DNA of 13,894 nucleotides. Origin: Methanobacteriota archaeon (GTDB taxonomy: Archaea; Thermoplasmatota; Thermoplasmata; RBG-16-68-12). Each line of letters opens with the position of its first letter. Position 1 is the first letter of the stretch. The notes under the pieces were generated by a model, which made no database searches, had not been told where the DNA came from, and saw nothing but the letters and a program-made list of their open reading frames with translations. This document shows positions 6,346 through 12,220 of this stretch, one piece after another. The stretch is from the NCBI GenBank assembly GCA_005878635.1, contig VBLS01000167.1, positions 1-13,894 on the forward strand. The letters run 5' to 3'. A program made the translations under genes and the position numbers.

Positions 6346-7206
6346 GTGGACCGCGATCTGTCGCGGTTGCTCGCGCACACCGCCGGACTCGTGACCCGGA
6401 TCCGAGGCGAGCTGCCGATTCGGCGGGACCCCGCCGCGACCCGGAACGTGTACGGCGAACAGCAGCTCGAGCTCGACGTCTGGATGAACGATCTTTTTGT
6501 CGAAGCGCTGAAGGCGTCCAAGCTCGTGTCCCAGGTCGCCTCCGAGGAGATGGGGGCGGTCCAGGAGGTGGGCCGCGGGCGATTCTCCGTCGTCCTCGAT
6601 CCGCTCGACGGCTCCTCGAACGTGAAGAGCAACAACATCTTCGGGACGATCTTCGGGATCTTCGACGGGAAACGCCTTCCGGCCCTCGGTTCGGATCTGT
6701 TCGCCGCCGGATATCTGATCTACGGACCCGCGACGACGTTCGTCTACGCGACGGCCCGCGGTGTCCATGAGTTCGTCCAGGGCGGGGGCGGCCGTCCCGA
6801 AGAATTCTTCCTGATCGAGGAGGGCCTCCGCCTCCCGGCGAAGGGGAAGCTGTACGGCATCGGCGGGCACCGCGACCGCTGGATCCCGGAGGTCCAGGCG
6901 TACGTCGGAGAACTCGAGCGGGAGCTCATGAACCTCCGGTACGGCGGCTCCTTCGTCGGGGACTTCAACCAGATCCTCCACTACGGCGGCTTTTTCGCCT
7001 ACCCGGCGGAGGTCGACAAGCCCGCGGGCAAATACCGGCTCCACTTCGAATCGAACCCGATCGCGTTCATCGCGGAGGCCGCCGGCGGGGCCGGGACGAC
7101 CGGTACGGAGAGGATCCTCGACGTCCCGCCGAAGGGAATCGAGCAGACGGTCCCGACCTACGTTGGCAATCAGGACCTCGTCGAGCGCTTCCGGTCGCGC
7201 TTCTGA
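6346..7206 (+). CDS. fbp: Class I fructose-1,6-bisphosphatase
   Basis: Hydrolyses fructose-1,6-bisphosphate to fructose 6-phosphate, the committed gluconeogenic step. The 286 residues show the class I signature set: GEQQLELDVW (37-46), ASEEMG with metal-binding Glu67/68 (65-70), DPLDGSSN with Asp85 and Asp88 (85-92), RYGGSFVGDFNQIL (198-211) and GKYRLHFESNP (228-238) for substrate and metal binding, then EAAGG (244-248). It resembles haloarchaeal FBPases (GEAQLAADVW, LDGSSNLKSNN) more than the inositol-monophosphatase-like or bifunctional archaeal enzymes. The GTG at 6346 gives an N-terminus about the length of the haloarchaeal ones. It has no convincing ribosome binding site; a strong GGAGGG sits at 6300-6305, just after the aldolase stop, with no standard start close to it. 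The 3' end overlaps the convergent methyltransferase gene by 37 bp. Confidence 0.93.
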   Translation: MDRDLSRLLAHTAGLVTRIRGELPIRRDPAATRNVYGEQQLELDVWMNDLFVEALKASKLVSQVASEEMGAVQEVGRGRFSVVLDPLDGSSNVKSNNIFGTIFGIFDGKRLPALGSDLFAAGYLIYGPATTFVYATARGVHEFVQGGGGRPEEFFLIEEGLRLPAKGKLYGIGGHRDRWIPEVQAYVGELERELMNLRYGGSFVGDFNQILHYGGFFAYPAEVDKPAGKYRLHFESNPIAFIAEAAGGAGTTGTERILDVPPKGIEQTVPTYVGNQDLVERFRSRF

Positions 7207-7847
7207 CTGGACGGCTCAGGGCTCGCCTCGCGGCGGCGGAAGGTTGCGAACAGCGCCTTCGGAGCCGGCGCGACGTTCCCCTGGAAGACGGTCTCGACGA
7301 CGGACAGGATATCGAAGGTCCCGCGGAAGTATCCCAGGAGTTCGGATTCCGCGAGTCGGAACGGCCCCCAGGTGCCCGGCTCCTTAATCGAGAAGCACTT
7401 CAGGAAGAGCCAGCCGCCCGGTCGGAGGACCCGGTGGACCGTCCGGACGTAGATCGGCCGCTTGTCTTTCGGCAGCACGTGGAAGACCCCGCGGTCCATG
7501 ATCGCGTCCACCAGATTCGCTTCGAGGGTTGACTTGAGGACGTTGTCCACGCGGAACTCGATTGACAATCCGGCCGCCTTGGCCGCCGCCTTCGCCTTCG
7601 CGATCGCGCTCGACGAGATGTCCGTCGCGAGCACATCGAAGCCGCGCTTGGCGAGGTTCATCGCCTGGGTCGCGGGGCCCGTTCCGAGGTCCAGGATCCG
7701 TCCGCTCCGGAGGCGGTGCGCTTTCAGGGCGCGTTCGATGTCCGTGTCCAGGGCGGGGTTGTACCATGGGAGCGTGGCGACGTCGGAGGTGGCGTACAGC
7801 GTCTCCCAGTCGCCCGTCGGTCCGGTCGCGCCCGGCGGCCCTGACAT
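7170..7847 (-). CDS. Class I SAM-dependent methyltransferase, substrate unknown
   Basis: A 225-residue Rossmann-fold methyltransferase. Motif I is ILDLGTGPATQAMNLAKRG (51-69), followed by the acidic end of strand 2 in VLATDIS (72-78, Asp76), motif II around VDNVLKS (100-106), VDAIMDRGVFHVL (113-125) at motif IV, and LRPGGWLFLKCFS (141-153) at the post-II loop. The start DWETLYATSDVATLPWY (13-29) resembles small-molecule methyltransferases of the thiopurine/tellurite-resistance type, where an aromatic N-terminus caps the active site. The C-terminal tail (206-225) is basic and probably disordered. The target cannot be read from sequence. It starts 45 bp after the DUF2269-like gene on the same strand and may share its transcript. 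A weak TATA-like CCTTAG lies about 29 bp upstream, so independent transcription is possible. Confidence 0.87.
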   Translation of the reverse strand: MSGPPGATGPTGDWETLYATSDVATLPWYNPALDTDIERALKAHRLRSGRILDLGTGPATQAMNLAKRGFDVLATDISSSAIAKAKAAAKAAGLSIEFRVDNVLKSTLEANLVDAIMDRGVFHVLPKDKRPIYVRTVHRVLRPGGWLFLKCFSIKEPGTWGPFRLAESELLGYFRGTFDILSVVETVFQGNVAPAPKALFATFRRREASPEPSSQKRDRKRSTRS

Positions 7848-7892
7848 GCCGCGGGCAGCGCGGGCGTCGGCTAAGGCCCTTTGCCCGCGGGG

Positions 7893-8393
7893 TCAGAAGG
7901 GCTTGAAGAGCATGAGGTAGAGCAGGAAGCCGAGCCCGAGGAATCCGACGATCGCCGCCGGGTACGGCGAGATCTTCGAAAGCGCCTCATTCAGGTCCCC
8001 GGTCCCCCCGTCCGCGGCTGCGGCCGGCCGTCGCCGGCGCAGCGGACGTGGGAGGCCGAGGATCGTCCGCACCCGGTTGTACGGGACGGCCGCGAGGGGC
8101 GTCATGAGCCCCGCGAGGACGATCAGGGTGATGATCGCGGCCCAGAACCAACGGGCCGACAGCAGGTCGCCGACGGCGCCGAGGACGAACCCGCTGATCA
8201 GGATCCACCAGAATCCGAGCATCATGACCTTGGAGGAGGCCGCCGAGAAATCGAGGAGCCCGGCGACGCGCTCGCGGTTTCGCTCCTTCGCGAGCCGGAA
8301 TCCCACGCCCGAGGAGACGCCGTGGGCGATCAAGAACACGAAGACTCCGAAAATGTGCACGAACACAATCCAGCGGTACGTTACTGCGTCCAC
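7893..8393 (-). CDS. DUF2269-like four-helix membrane protein
   Basis: A 166-residue protein with four likely membrane segments: about 6-26, 55-76, 81-104 and 142-163. The N-terminus (YRWIVFVHIFGVFVFLIAHG, 6-25) has the paired-histidine first helix typical of DUF2269-type proteins, with His13 and His24. HGVSSGVGFRL follows. Such spaced histidines can bind heme or metal, but that is not established for this family. A basic, Ala-rich loop (115-128) between helices 3 and 4 is probably cytoplasmic. The GTG start at 8393 is supported by GAGGGAG about 7 bp upstream. It lies 27 bp after the formate-tetrahydrofolate ligase stop, so co-transcription is likely. Function unknown. Confidence 0.75.
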   Translation of the reverse strand: MDAVTYRWIVFVHIFGVFVFLIAHGVSSGVGFRLAKERNRERVAGLLDFSAASSKVMMLGFWWILISGFVLGAVGDLLSARWFWAAIITLIVLAGLMTPLAAVPYNRVRTILGLPRPLRRRRPAAAADGGTGDLNEALSKISPYPAAIVGFLGLGFLLYLMLFKPF

Positions 8394-8420
8394 GGCCTCT
8401 CCCTCTTCCGAGCACCCCCA

Positions 8421-10091
8421 TCAGAATAGGCCCTTAATATGTCCTGTGTCATCGATGTCCATGCTCAAAGCGGCGGGTTCTTCGCCCAAACCGGGCATTC
8501 GCATGATGTCCCCCGCGAGGACGACGAGGAAACCCGCGCCCGCGGACGGTCGGATCCCGCGGACCTGGAGGGTCCATCCCGTCGGCGCGCCGAGGGCGCG
8601 CTCGTCATCGCTCAGGCTGAGCTGCGTCTTCGCGATGCAGACCGGGAGGCCGTCGAGGCCGGCGGCCCGGAGCCGCTCGAGGTCCTCGAGGGCCGCGGCG
8701 TCGTACTTCACCGCGGCGGCGCCATAGACCGACGTGGCGACCTTCGCGACCTTCTCCTCGAACGCGTCCGCGTCTTTGTAGGCGAAGCGCACGGCATGGG
8801 TCGAGGCCTTCGTCGCATCGACCACGAGGCGGGCGAGTTCCTCCCCGCCGGCGCCGCCGTCCTCGTGGAACGTGTGCGCGGCCGCTCGGACGCCGAGGTC
8901 CTTGCAGTGGTCGACTACCGCGTCGACCTCGCGATCCGTGTCCGCCATGAAGCGATTCACCGCGACGACCGGGGTCATGCCGAGGGTCTGCAGGATCCGC
9001 ACGTGGGCGTCGAGGTTGACCATGCCGGCCTGGAGGACTTTCGGGTTCTCGACGGCCAAGTCCTTCCGCTTCGCCCCGCCGTGATGCTTGAGGGCGCGGA
9101 TGCTCACGACGAGCACCGCGGCGTCCGGTCGCAGGCCGCTCTCGCGGCACACGAGGTCCACGAACTTCTCCGCCCCGAGGTCCGCGCCGAAGCCTGCCTC
9201 CGCGACGACGATGTCCCCGAGGCCGAGGGCGAGGCGGTCCGCGAGGACGGAATTGTGGCCGTGGGCGATGTTCGCGAAGGGCCCGCCGTGCACGAGGGCG
9301 GGCGTCCCCTCCAGGGTCTGGACCAGGTTCGGCATCAGCGCGTCCTTCAGGAGGATCGCCGCGGCCCCGTGGACGTAGAGGTCGCCGGCGCCGACCGGAT
9401 GCTCCTTGCGGTCGAAGGCGATCACGATCCGCTCGAGGCGGGCCTTGAGGTCCGGGATGCCCTCCGCGAGGCAGAGGATCGCCATGACCTCGCTCGCGGC
9501 GGTGATGATGAACCCGTCCTCCCGCGGCACGCCGTGCTTCGGACCGCCGAGGCCCGTCACGATGTTCCGCAGCTGGCGGTCGTTCATGTCGAGGCACCGC
9601 GGGAACAGGACGCGGGTCGGGTCGATGTCGAGCTCGTTCCCGTGGAAGATGTGCGCGTCCAGGATCGCCGCGATCAGGTTGTTCGCCGCGCCGACGGCGT
9701 GGATGTCCCCGGTGAAGTGGAGGTTGATCTCCTCCATCGGCAGGACCTGGGCCCGCCCGCCTCCCGTCGCGCCGCCTTTCGTCCCGAAGACCGGCCCGAG
9801 GGACGGCTCGCGGACGGCGACGATCCCCTTCGTGCCGAGGCGGTTCAGGGCCTGGCCGAGGCCGACCGTGGTCAGCGTCTTTCCCTCCCCGTAGCGGGTC
9901 GGGGTCGTGCCGGTGACGAGGACGAACTTGCCTTGCCGACCCTTTCGGACTCGATCGACCGCCGCGAGCTTGACTTTCGCGACGAAGTCGCTCTTCAGGA
10001 CGAGGTCGTCCCTCGACAGGCCGAGGTCCTTGGCGACGTCGACGATCGGCCGCATCTTCGTCGCCTGCGCGATTTCGATGTCCGCGACCAT
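8421..10091 (-). CDS. fhs: Formate-tetrahydrofolate ligase
   Basis: ATP-dependent ligase making 10-formyltetrahydrofolate from formate and tetrahydrofolate, in the cytoplasm. The 556 residues are full length for the family (about 550-560). The P-loop is TPTRYGEGKTLTTVGLGQAL (63-82), where many bacterial enzymes have TPTPAGEGK. The hallmark block REPSLGPVFGTKGGATGGG (94-112) is intact and is followed by EINLHFTGDIHAVGAANNL (121-139). The C-terminal region (TQLSLSDD, then GDIMRMPGL) is also conserved. In archaea this enzyme is patchy and found for example in Thermoplasma relatives, probably after transfer from bacteria. It diverges from the small membrane gene at 10163 and leads the same-strand run fhs, DUF2269-like, methyltransferase. 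I see no folD or other folate gene in the window. A weak TATA-like CCTTTTGG lies 23-30 bp before the ATG. Confidence 0.97.
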   Translation of the reverse strand: MVADIEIAQATKMRPIVDVAKDLGLSRDDLVLKSDFVAKVKLAAVDRVRKGRQGKFVLVTGTTPTRYGEGKTLTTVGLGQALNRLGTKGIVAVREPSLGPVFGTKGGATGGGRAQVLPMEEINLHFTGDIHAVGAANNLIAAILDAHIFHGNELDIDPTRVLFPRCLDMNDRQLRNIVTGLGGPKHGVPREDGFIITAASEVMAILCLAEGIPDLKARLERIVIAFDRKEHPVGAGDLYVHGAAAILLKDALMPNLVQTLEGTPALVHGGPFANIAHGHNSVLADRLALGLGDIVVAEAGFGADLGAEKFVDLVCRESGLRPDAAVLVVSIRALKHHGGAKRKDLAVENPKVLQAGMVNLDAHVRILQTLGMTPVVAVNRFMADTDREVDAVVDHCKDLGVRAAAHTFHEDGGAGGEELARLVVDATKASTHAVRFAYKDADAFEEKVAKVATSVYGAAAVKYDAAALEDLERLRAAGLDGLPVCIAKTQLSLSDDERALGAPTGWTLQVRGIRPSAGAGFLVVLAGDIMRMPGLGEEPAALSMDIDDTGHIKGLF

Positions 10092-10127
10092 TATCGCGGG
10101 AACTGCAAAGGGGCCAAAAGGATTTTC

Positions 10128-10158
10128 TTCCCTCCTTCCCTTTCGGAAATGGAGGGAA
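10128..10158. repeat. Inverted repeat in the divergent fhs/small-membrane-gene gap
   Basis: Perfect 8-bp arms TTCCCTCC and GGAGGGAA, 15 bp apart. The right arm is the ribosome binding site (GGAGGG) of the gene starting at 10163. The loop holds a further short match, TTTCGGAAA. If the transcript starts upstream of 10128, this hairpin would mask the ribosome binding site; if it starts near 10150, as a TATA-like GGATTTTC at 10120 suggests, it is a DNA element instead. Confidence 0.45.
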
Positions 10159-10162
10159 AGGC

Positions 10163-10351
10163 TTGTCGCGATATGCGAATCTCGTCGCGCTCGCAGGCAT
10201 CGACATCGGGATCTTGGGCCTCATCATCGCGGCGGGGTCGCCGGACGCCTCGAGGCAGTATGGAGCCGCGCTCGCGGGCGGCCTCCTCGCCTGGTTGATC
10301 GGTGGCCTCTTCCTTGTCGGCGCCTATTTCGAAGCGAAACGACCGGACTAG
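10163..10351 (+). CDS. Small two-helix membrane protein
   Basis: A 62-residue protein with two membrane helices, about 7-24 (LVALAGIDIGILGLIIAAG region) and 34-55 (GAALAGGLLAWLIGGLFLVG region), joined by the polar loop SPDASRQYG and ending in EAKRPD. The TTG start is supported by GGAGGG six bases upstream, one of the clearest ribosome binding sites in the window. The next gene is convergent and ends 22 bp downstream. I do not recognise the family; the glycine-rich helices suggest tight packing or self-association. Confidence 0.6.
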   Translation: MSRYANLVALAGIDIGILGLIIAAGSPDASRQYGAALAGGLLAWLIGGLFLVGAYFEAKRPD

Positions 10352-10373
10352 GATCCGTCGACCAGACGGTTCG

Positions 10374-11105
10374 TCACTTCATCAGCAAGGCGCCCGAAAT
10401 CTCCTGGAGTCGTTTCATCGGACCGAAGTCGAGGAGGCCTTCCTTCTCGTCCACGCCGATCACGCGGGCCTCATCGATCGGCGTCCGGTTCAAGATCGGC
10501 GAGAGGTACGGATACGACGACACGTCGACCCCCAGGGCGAGCGGGCTGAAGGCGGGCAGGACGAGCAACGGCTCCGTGACGAGGAACGCGGGCACGCTCA
10601 CCGTCGCCCCGAGGTCGTCCTTTAACTTGACCGCGGGATGTTCATGGCCCATGATGATCGGATGGAGCGTCGAGACCTCCTCGTGCCCGTGGACGATCGT
10701 GTACCCGCCGATGTCCGCCCGGTTGTTCAGCGGGAGGTTGAGGTCCCCAAGGATCGTCGCGAGGTAGTTGTCGTGGTTCCCGCGGACGAGGACCGGCTTC
10801 ACGCGGTCTTTGAGGAACCGCAACACCTGCTTCACCTCGACCCACTCGTCGACGAGGTTCTTCGAGAATTCGTGTTTGAAGTCCCCCGCGATCACGACCT
10901 GCTCGGCCTTGTTCCGGTCCAGCATCTTCCCGAGGCGCTCGAGGATCACGCGCCGCTGGAACCGCGGGATTGAGACGCCCTGTTCCGCGAGGGCGCCCTC
11001 GAAGCCCAGATGGAGGTCCGAGATCACGAGGACGCGCTCCGGGCGCAGGAGGAAGGCGAAGTCCCGCGTCGCCTCCACGCCCGGCCGCACCTCCACGCGA
11101 TCCAT
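10374..11105 (-). CDS. COG1407-type (SbcD-related archaeal) metallophosphoesterase
   Basis: A 243-residue calcineurin-like phosphoesterase. The two-metal site is complete: Asp30 and His32 in VISDLHLGFEG, Asp75 in AGDFKHE, Asn110-His111-Asp112 in RGNHD, His139/His141 in IVHGHEE, and His154/His156 in IIMGHEHPAV. The GHEHP form and overall length fit the archaeal COG1407 group, annotated as related to SbcD nucleases; the substrate is not established. The open frame continues far upstream (to 11687) as low-complexity Arg-rich sequence, and the start is set at 11105 where homology begins. GGAGG lies 6 bp before that ATG and a TATA-like box about 27 bp before it. The two signals imply either a leaderless message or a longer leader, not both. 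Confidence 0.9.
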   Translation of the reverse strand: MDRVEVRPGVEATRDFAFLLRPERVLVISDLHLGFEGALAEQGVSIPRFQRRVILERLGKMLDRNKAEQVVIAGDFKHEFSKNLVDEWVEVKQVLRFLKDRVKPVLVRGNHDNYLATILGDLNLPLNNRADIGGYTIVHGHEEVSTLHPIIMGHEHPAVKLKDDLGATVSVPAFLVTEPLLVLPAFSPLALGVDVSSYPYLSPILNRTPIDEARVIGVDEKEGLLDFGPMKRLQEISGALLMK

Positions 11106-11125
11106 CGGTGCCTCCAGAGCCGCGA

Positions 11126-11137
11126 GGATAAAATAAG
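11126..11137 (-). promoter_or_regulatory. TATA-like box of the COG1407 phosphoesterase gene
   Basis: The minus strand reads CCTTATTTTATCC, the most AT-rich patch in the gap between the two divergent genes. Its centre is about 27 bp before the ATG at 11105. Confidence 0.6.
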
Positions 11138-11171
11138 GTTGAGGAAGAAGGAATGCAACCGGTGCGGAAGC

Positions 11172-11179
11172 CTTTATCC
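11172..11179 (+). promoter_or_regulatory. TATA-like box of the two-helix gene at 11202
   Basis: CTTTATCC is centred 27 bp before the GTG at 11202, and no ribosome binding site is seen in between. This is the leaderless layout and helps fix the start codon. Confidence 0.55.
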
Positions 11180-11201
11180 GAGGGGCACGATTCGTTGGGG
11201 C

Positions 11202-11489
11202 GTGGAAGCCGAGCAGGCTCCCCCCCATCGGTTCGCGGTCGCCGGAGCGGTCCTCTTGGCGGGCTTGGTCGTCGGCATGTTCCTCGCCGCGACCTTCCGC
11301 TGGCAGCCGTACTTCTGGGAGTGGCTGGCGTACCACAACGGCCTCGTCGCGGCGGTCCTCATCTACCTGCTGCTCTCCGAAAGCGTCGAACCGTCTCGGA
11401 GGGCCGTCCCTCCGGACCTGGTCTTGCCTCGCGATCCGCCGGCGGTCCCGGAGGACGTCGAGACGCTCCTCTCGATCGGATGGGAATGA
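11202..11489 (+). CDS. Small membrane protein with acidic C-terminal tail
   Basis: A 95-residue protein with two hydrophobic helices, about 12-32 (FAVAGAVLLAGLVVGMFLAA region) and 46-63 (NGLVAAVLIYLLL region), separated by an aromatic loop FRWQPYFWEWLAYH. The tail (64-95) is polar, rich in Pro and acids, and ends VETLLSIGWE. The frame is open further upstream, but the GTG at 11202 is chosen because of the TATA-like box 27 bp before it and because hydrophobic sequence begins just after. I do not recognise the family. It diverges from the COG1407 phosphoesterase gene across a 96-bp promoter region. Confidence 0.6.
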   Translation: MEAEQAPPHRFAVAGAVLLAGLVVGMFLAATFRWQPYFWEWLAYHNGLVAAVLIYLLLSESVEPSRRAVPPDLVLPRDPPAVPEDVETLLSIGWE

Positions 11490-11532
11490 AAAAGGGGGAG
11501 CTCCGCGCCAGCCGCAGGACCGGTTGGAGCTC
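11488..11532 (-). terminator. Hairpin plus oligo-T terminator of the zinc ribbon gene
   Basis: Read on the minus strand, GAGCT pairs with AGCTC and, after a 5-base bulge, CCAACC-type bases pair with GGCTGG, a strong GC stem with an 8-base loop. CCCCCTTTTT follows, ending at 11488. This lies about 40 bp past the stop of the 57-aa zinc ribbon gene, in the convergent gap. Archaeal termination depends mainly on the T-run, so the hairpin may be extra. Confidence 0.5.
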
Positions 11533-11567
11533 GAACGGAAAAGGGTTCGAACGCTCTGCTGCCGTTC
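11533..11567. repeat. Second inverted repeat abutting the terminator hairpin
   Basis: Arms GAACGG (11533-11538) and CCGTTC (11562-11567) enclose 23 bp that contain the 8-bp palindrome GTTCGAAC (11544-11551). It starts one base after the neighbouring hairpin and ends just short of the zinc ribbon stop codon. I checked for a tRNA because of the GTTCGAAC T-loop-like string; no cloverleaf forms. Confidence 0.35.
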
Positions 11568-11571
11568 CTGA

Positions 11572-11745
11572 CTAGAACCGTCGCGGCCGGCGCTTTGCGA
11601 AACAATCTCGGCAGTAGACGGGCCTCGCGGGGTCCGGCTTAAACGGGACCTGCGTGGCCTGGCCACAGTCCGCGCACACCGCGTCATACATCTGACGCGG
11701 GCCGCGGTCGAAGCCGCCTCGTCTTCCGCCTCTGTCTTCGTCCAT
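11572..11745 (-). CDS. 57-residue CxxC zinc ribbon protein
   Basis: A short protein easily missed by length cut-offs. After a Gly/Arg-rich start (MDEDRGGRRGGFDRGPRQ) comes the zinc ribbon MYDAVCADCGQATQVPF (19-35) with Cys24 and Cys27, then RPVYCRDCFAKRRPRRF (41-57) with Cys45 and Cys48. Four Cys in two CxxC pairs bind one zinc. The pattern Y-D-A-x-C-x-x-C-G, V-P-F-x-P and R-P-V-Y-C-x-x-C is a small zinc ribbon family common in archaea and bacteria, usually of unknown function. The basic ends suggest nucleic acid or ribosome binding (inference). An in-frame TGA immediately precedes the ATG, so the start is certain. A TATA-like box lies about 64 bp upstream, leaving a short structured leader. 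Confidence 0.88.
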   Translation of the reverse strand: MDEDRGGRRGGFDRGPRQMYDAVCADCGQATQVPFKPDPARPVYCRDCFAKRRPRRF

Positions 11746-11777
11746 TCACTACCTACTATCCAAGCCCTTCAGGGCAC

Positions 11778-11803
11778 GGATGGGCGGCTAACGGGACCCA
11801 TCC
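11778..11803. repeat. Inverted repeat between TATA and start site of the zinc ribbon gene
   Basis: Perfect 7-bp arms GGATGGG and CCCATCC, 12 bp apart, fill the space between the TATA-like box (11806-11813) and the predicted transcription start near 11780. A protein bound here would block initiation. A second small repeat, GCCCTTCAGGGC at 11764-11775, would lie in the mRNA leader and can form a tight hairpin. Confidence 0.45.
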
Positions 11804-11805
11804 CT

Positions 11806-11813
11806 CATAAAGC
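11806..11813 (-). promoter_or_regulatory. TATA-like box of the zinc ribbon gene
   Basis: The minus strand reads GCTTTATG, the clearest AT-rich patch in the 134-bp gap. It predicts a start near 11780 and a leader of about 35 bases before the ATG at 11745. Confidence 0.5.
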
Positions 11814-11879
11814 TGCGCACCCGACTCGGCCGGGCGGAGGGGCCCTGGAAGGGGCCTCGCCGGGGGATCCCGGGCCACC

Positions 11880-12122
11880 TCAGGACCGCAAGGCCGAGAT
11901 CGCCGCCCGCTGCCCGCCGAGCTGCCGCCGGAGCTCGTCCGAGGCCCGCGCGAAGTACGCCTCGACGGCCTCGGCGAGGCGATCGGCCGTCGCCGCCGAC
12001 CGGCGAGGACCCATGTAGAGGTAGACTTGGCGGGCCCGGCCGCCCCGGTCCTCGTAGTGCCAGAAGTAGACGTATTCCCGGCCCTTGACCGCCTTCACGC
12101 GGAAGCCACAACCGACTTGCAT
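11880..12122 (-). CDS. Conserved 80-residue protein, possible DNA-binding module
   Basis: An 80-residue protein with a beta-rich N-terminal half: YRVK-like FRVKAVKGREYVYFWHYED (8-26), then GGRARQVYLYMGPRRS (27-42). A helical half (44-80, TADRLAEAVEAYFARASDEL) follows. The pattern K-x-x-x-G-x-E-Y-x-Y, G-G-x-x-R-Q-x-Y-x-Y-x-G-P resembles the short N-terminal domain seen in some IS4/IS1634-type transposases and stand-alone archaeal homologues; this is from memory and tentative. No transposase domain follows, so it is not a transposase. A 9-4-9 palindrome covers its predicted TATA position, which would fit autorepression if it binds DNA. GGAGG sits only one base before the ATG, too close to act normally. 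Confidence 0.7.
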   Translation of the reverse strand: MQVGCGFRVKAVKGREYVYFWHYEDRGGRARQVYLYMGPRRSAATADRLAEAVEAYFARASDELRRQLGGQRAAISALRS

Positions 12123-12136
12123 GCCTCCGAAATGGA

Positions 12137-12158
12137 GTTACCCTTACTTAAGGGTAAC
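12137..12158. promoter_or_regulatory. Perfect 9-4-9 palindrome over the promoter of the 80-aa gene
   Basis: Arms GTTACCCTT and AAGGGTAAC with a 4-bp centre ACTT. The centre is about 26 bp before the ATG at 12122, where the TATA box of a leaderless gene should be; CTTAAGTAAG in the palindrome is the only AT-rich candidate. A strong operator candidate. It is also about 63 bp before the divergent gene at 12221, so could affect both. Confidence 0.6.
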
Positions 12159-12189
12159 CACCAGGTGCACGAATCCTGCGTCGCTGGCG

Positions 12190-12197
12190 TTCATATG
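12190..12197 (+). promoter_or_regulatory. TATA-like box of the CxxC protein gene
   Basis: TTCATATG is centred 27 bp before the ATG at 12221, with no ribosome binding site in between. A leaderless transcript is expected. Confidence 0.6.
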
Positions 12198-12220
12198 CCC
12201 CGACCTGCTCGGCCGGGCCG

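Noticed and set aside
8439..10298. A 619-residue open frame on the plus strand opposite fhs
   Set aside because: It is antisense to a fully conserved enzyme, Arg/Asp/Glu/Val-rich and without recognisable motifs; high GC makes such mirror frames common.
11535..11565. A tRNA gene suggested by GGGTTCGAAC
   Set aside because: The bases flanking the T-loop-like string do not pair and no acceptor, D or anticodon stems can be drawn on either strand.
11106..11687. N-terminal extension of the COG1407 phosphoesterase frame
   Set aside because: The extra 194 residues are low complexity, cover the divergent two-helix gene, and precede the promoter-like box and GGAGG at the real start.
12137..12158. The palindrome as an insertion-sequence end or attachment site
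   Set aside because: No second copy, target duplication, transposase or integrase is visible, and its position at the expected TATA box fits an operator better.
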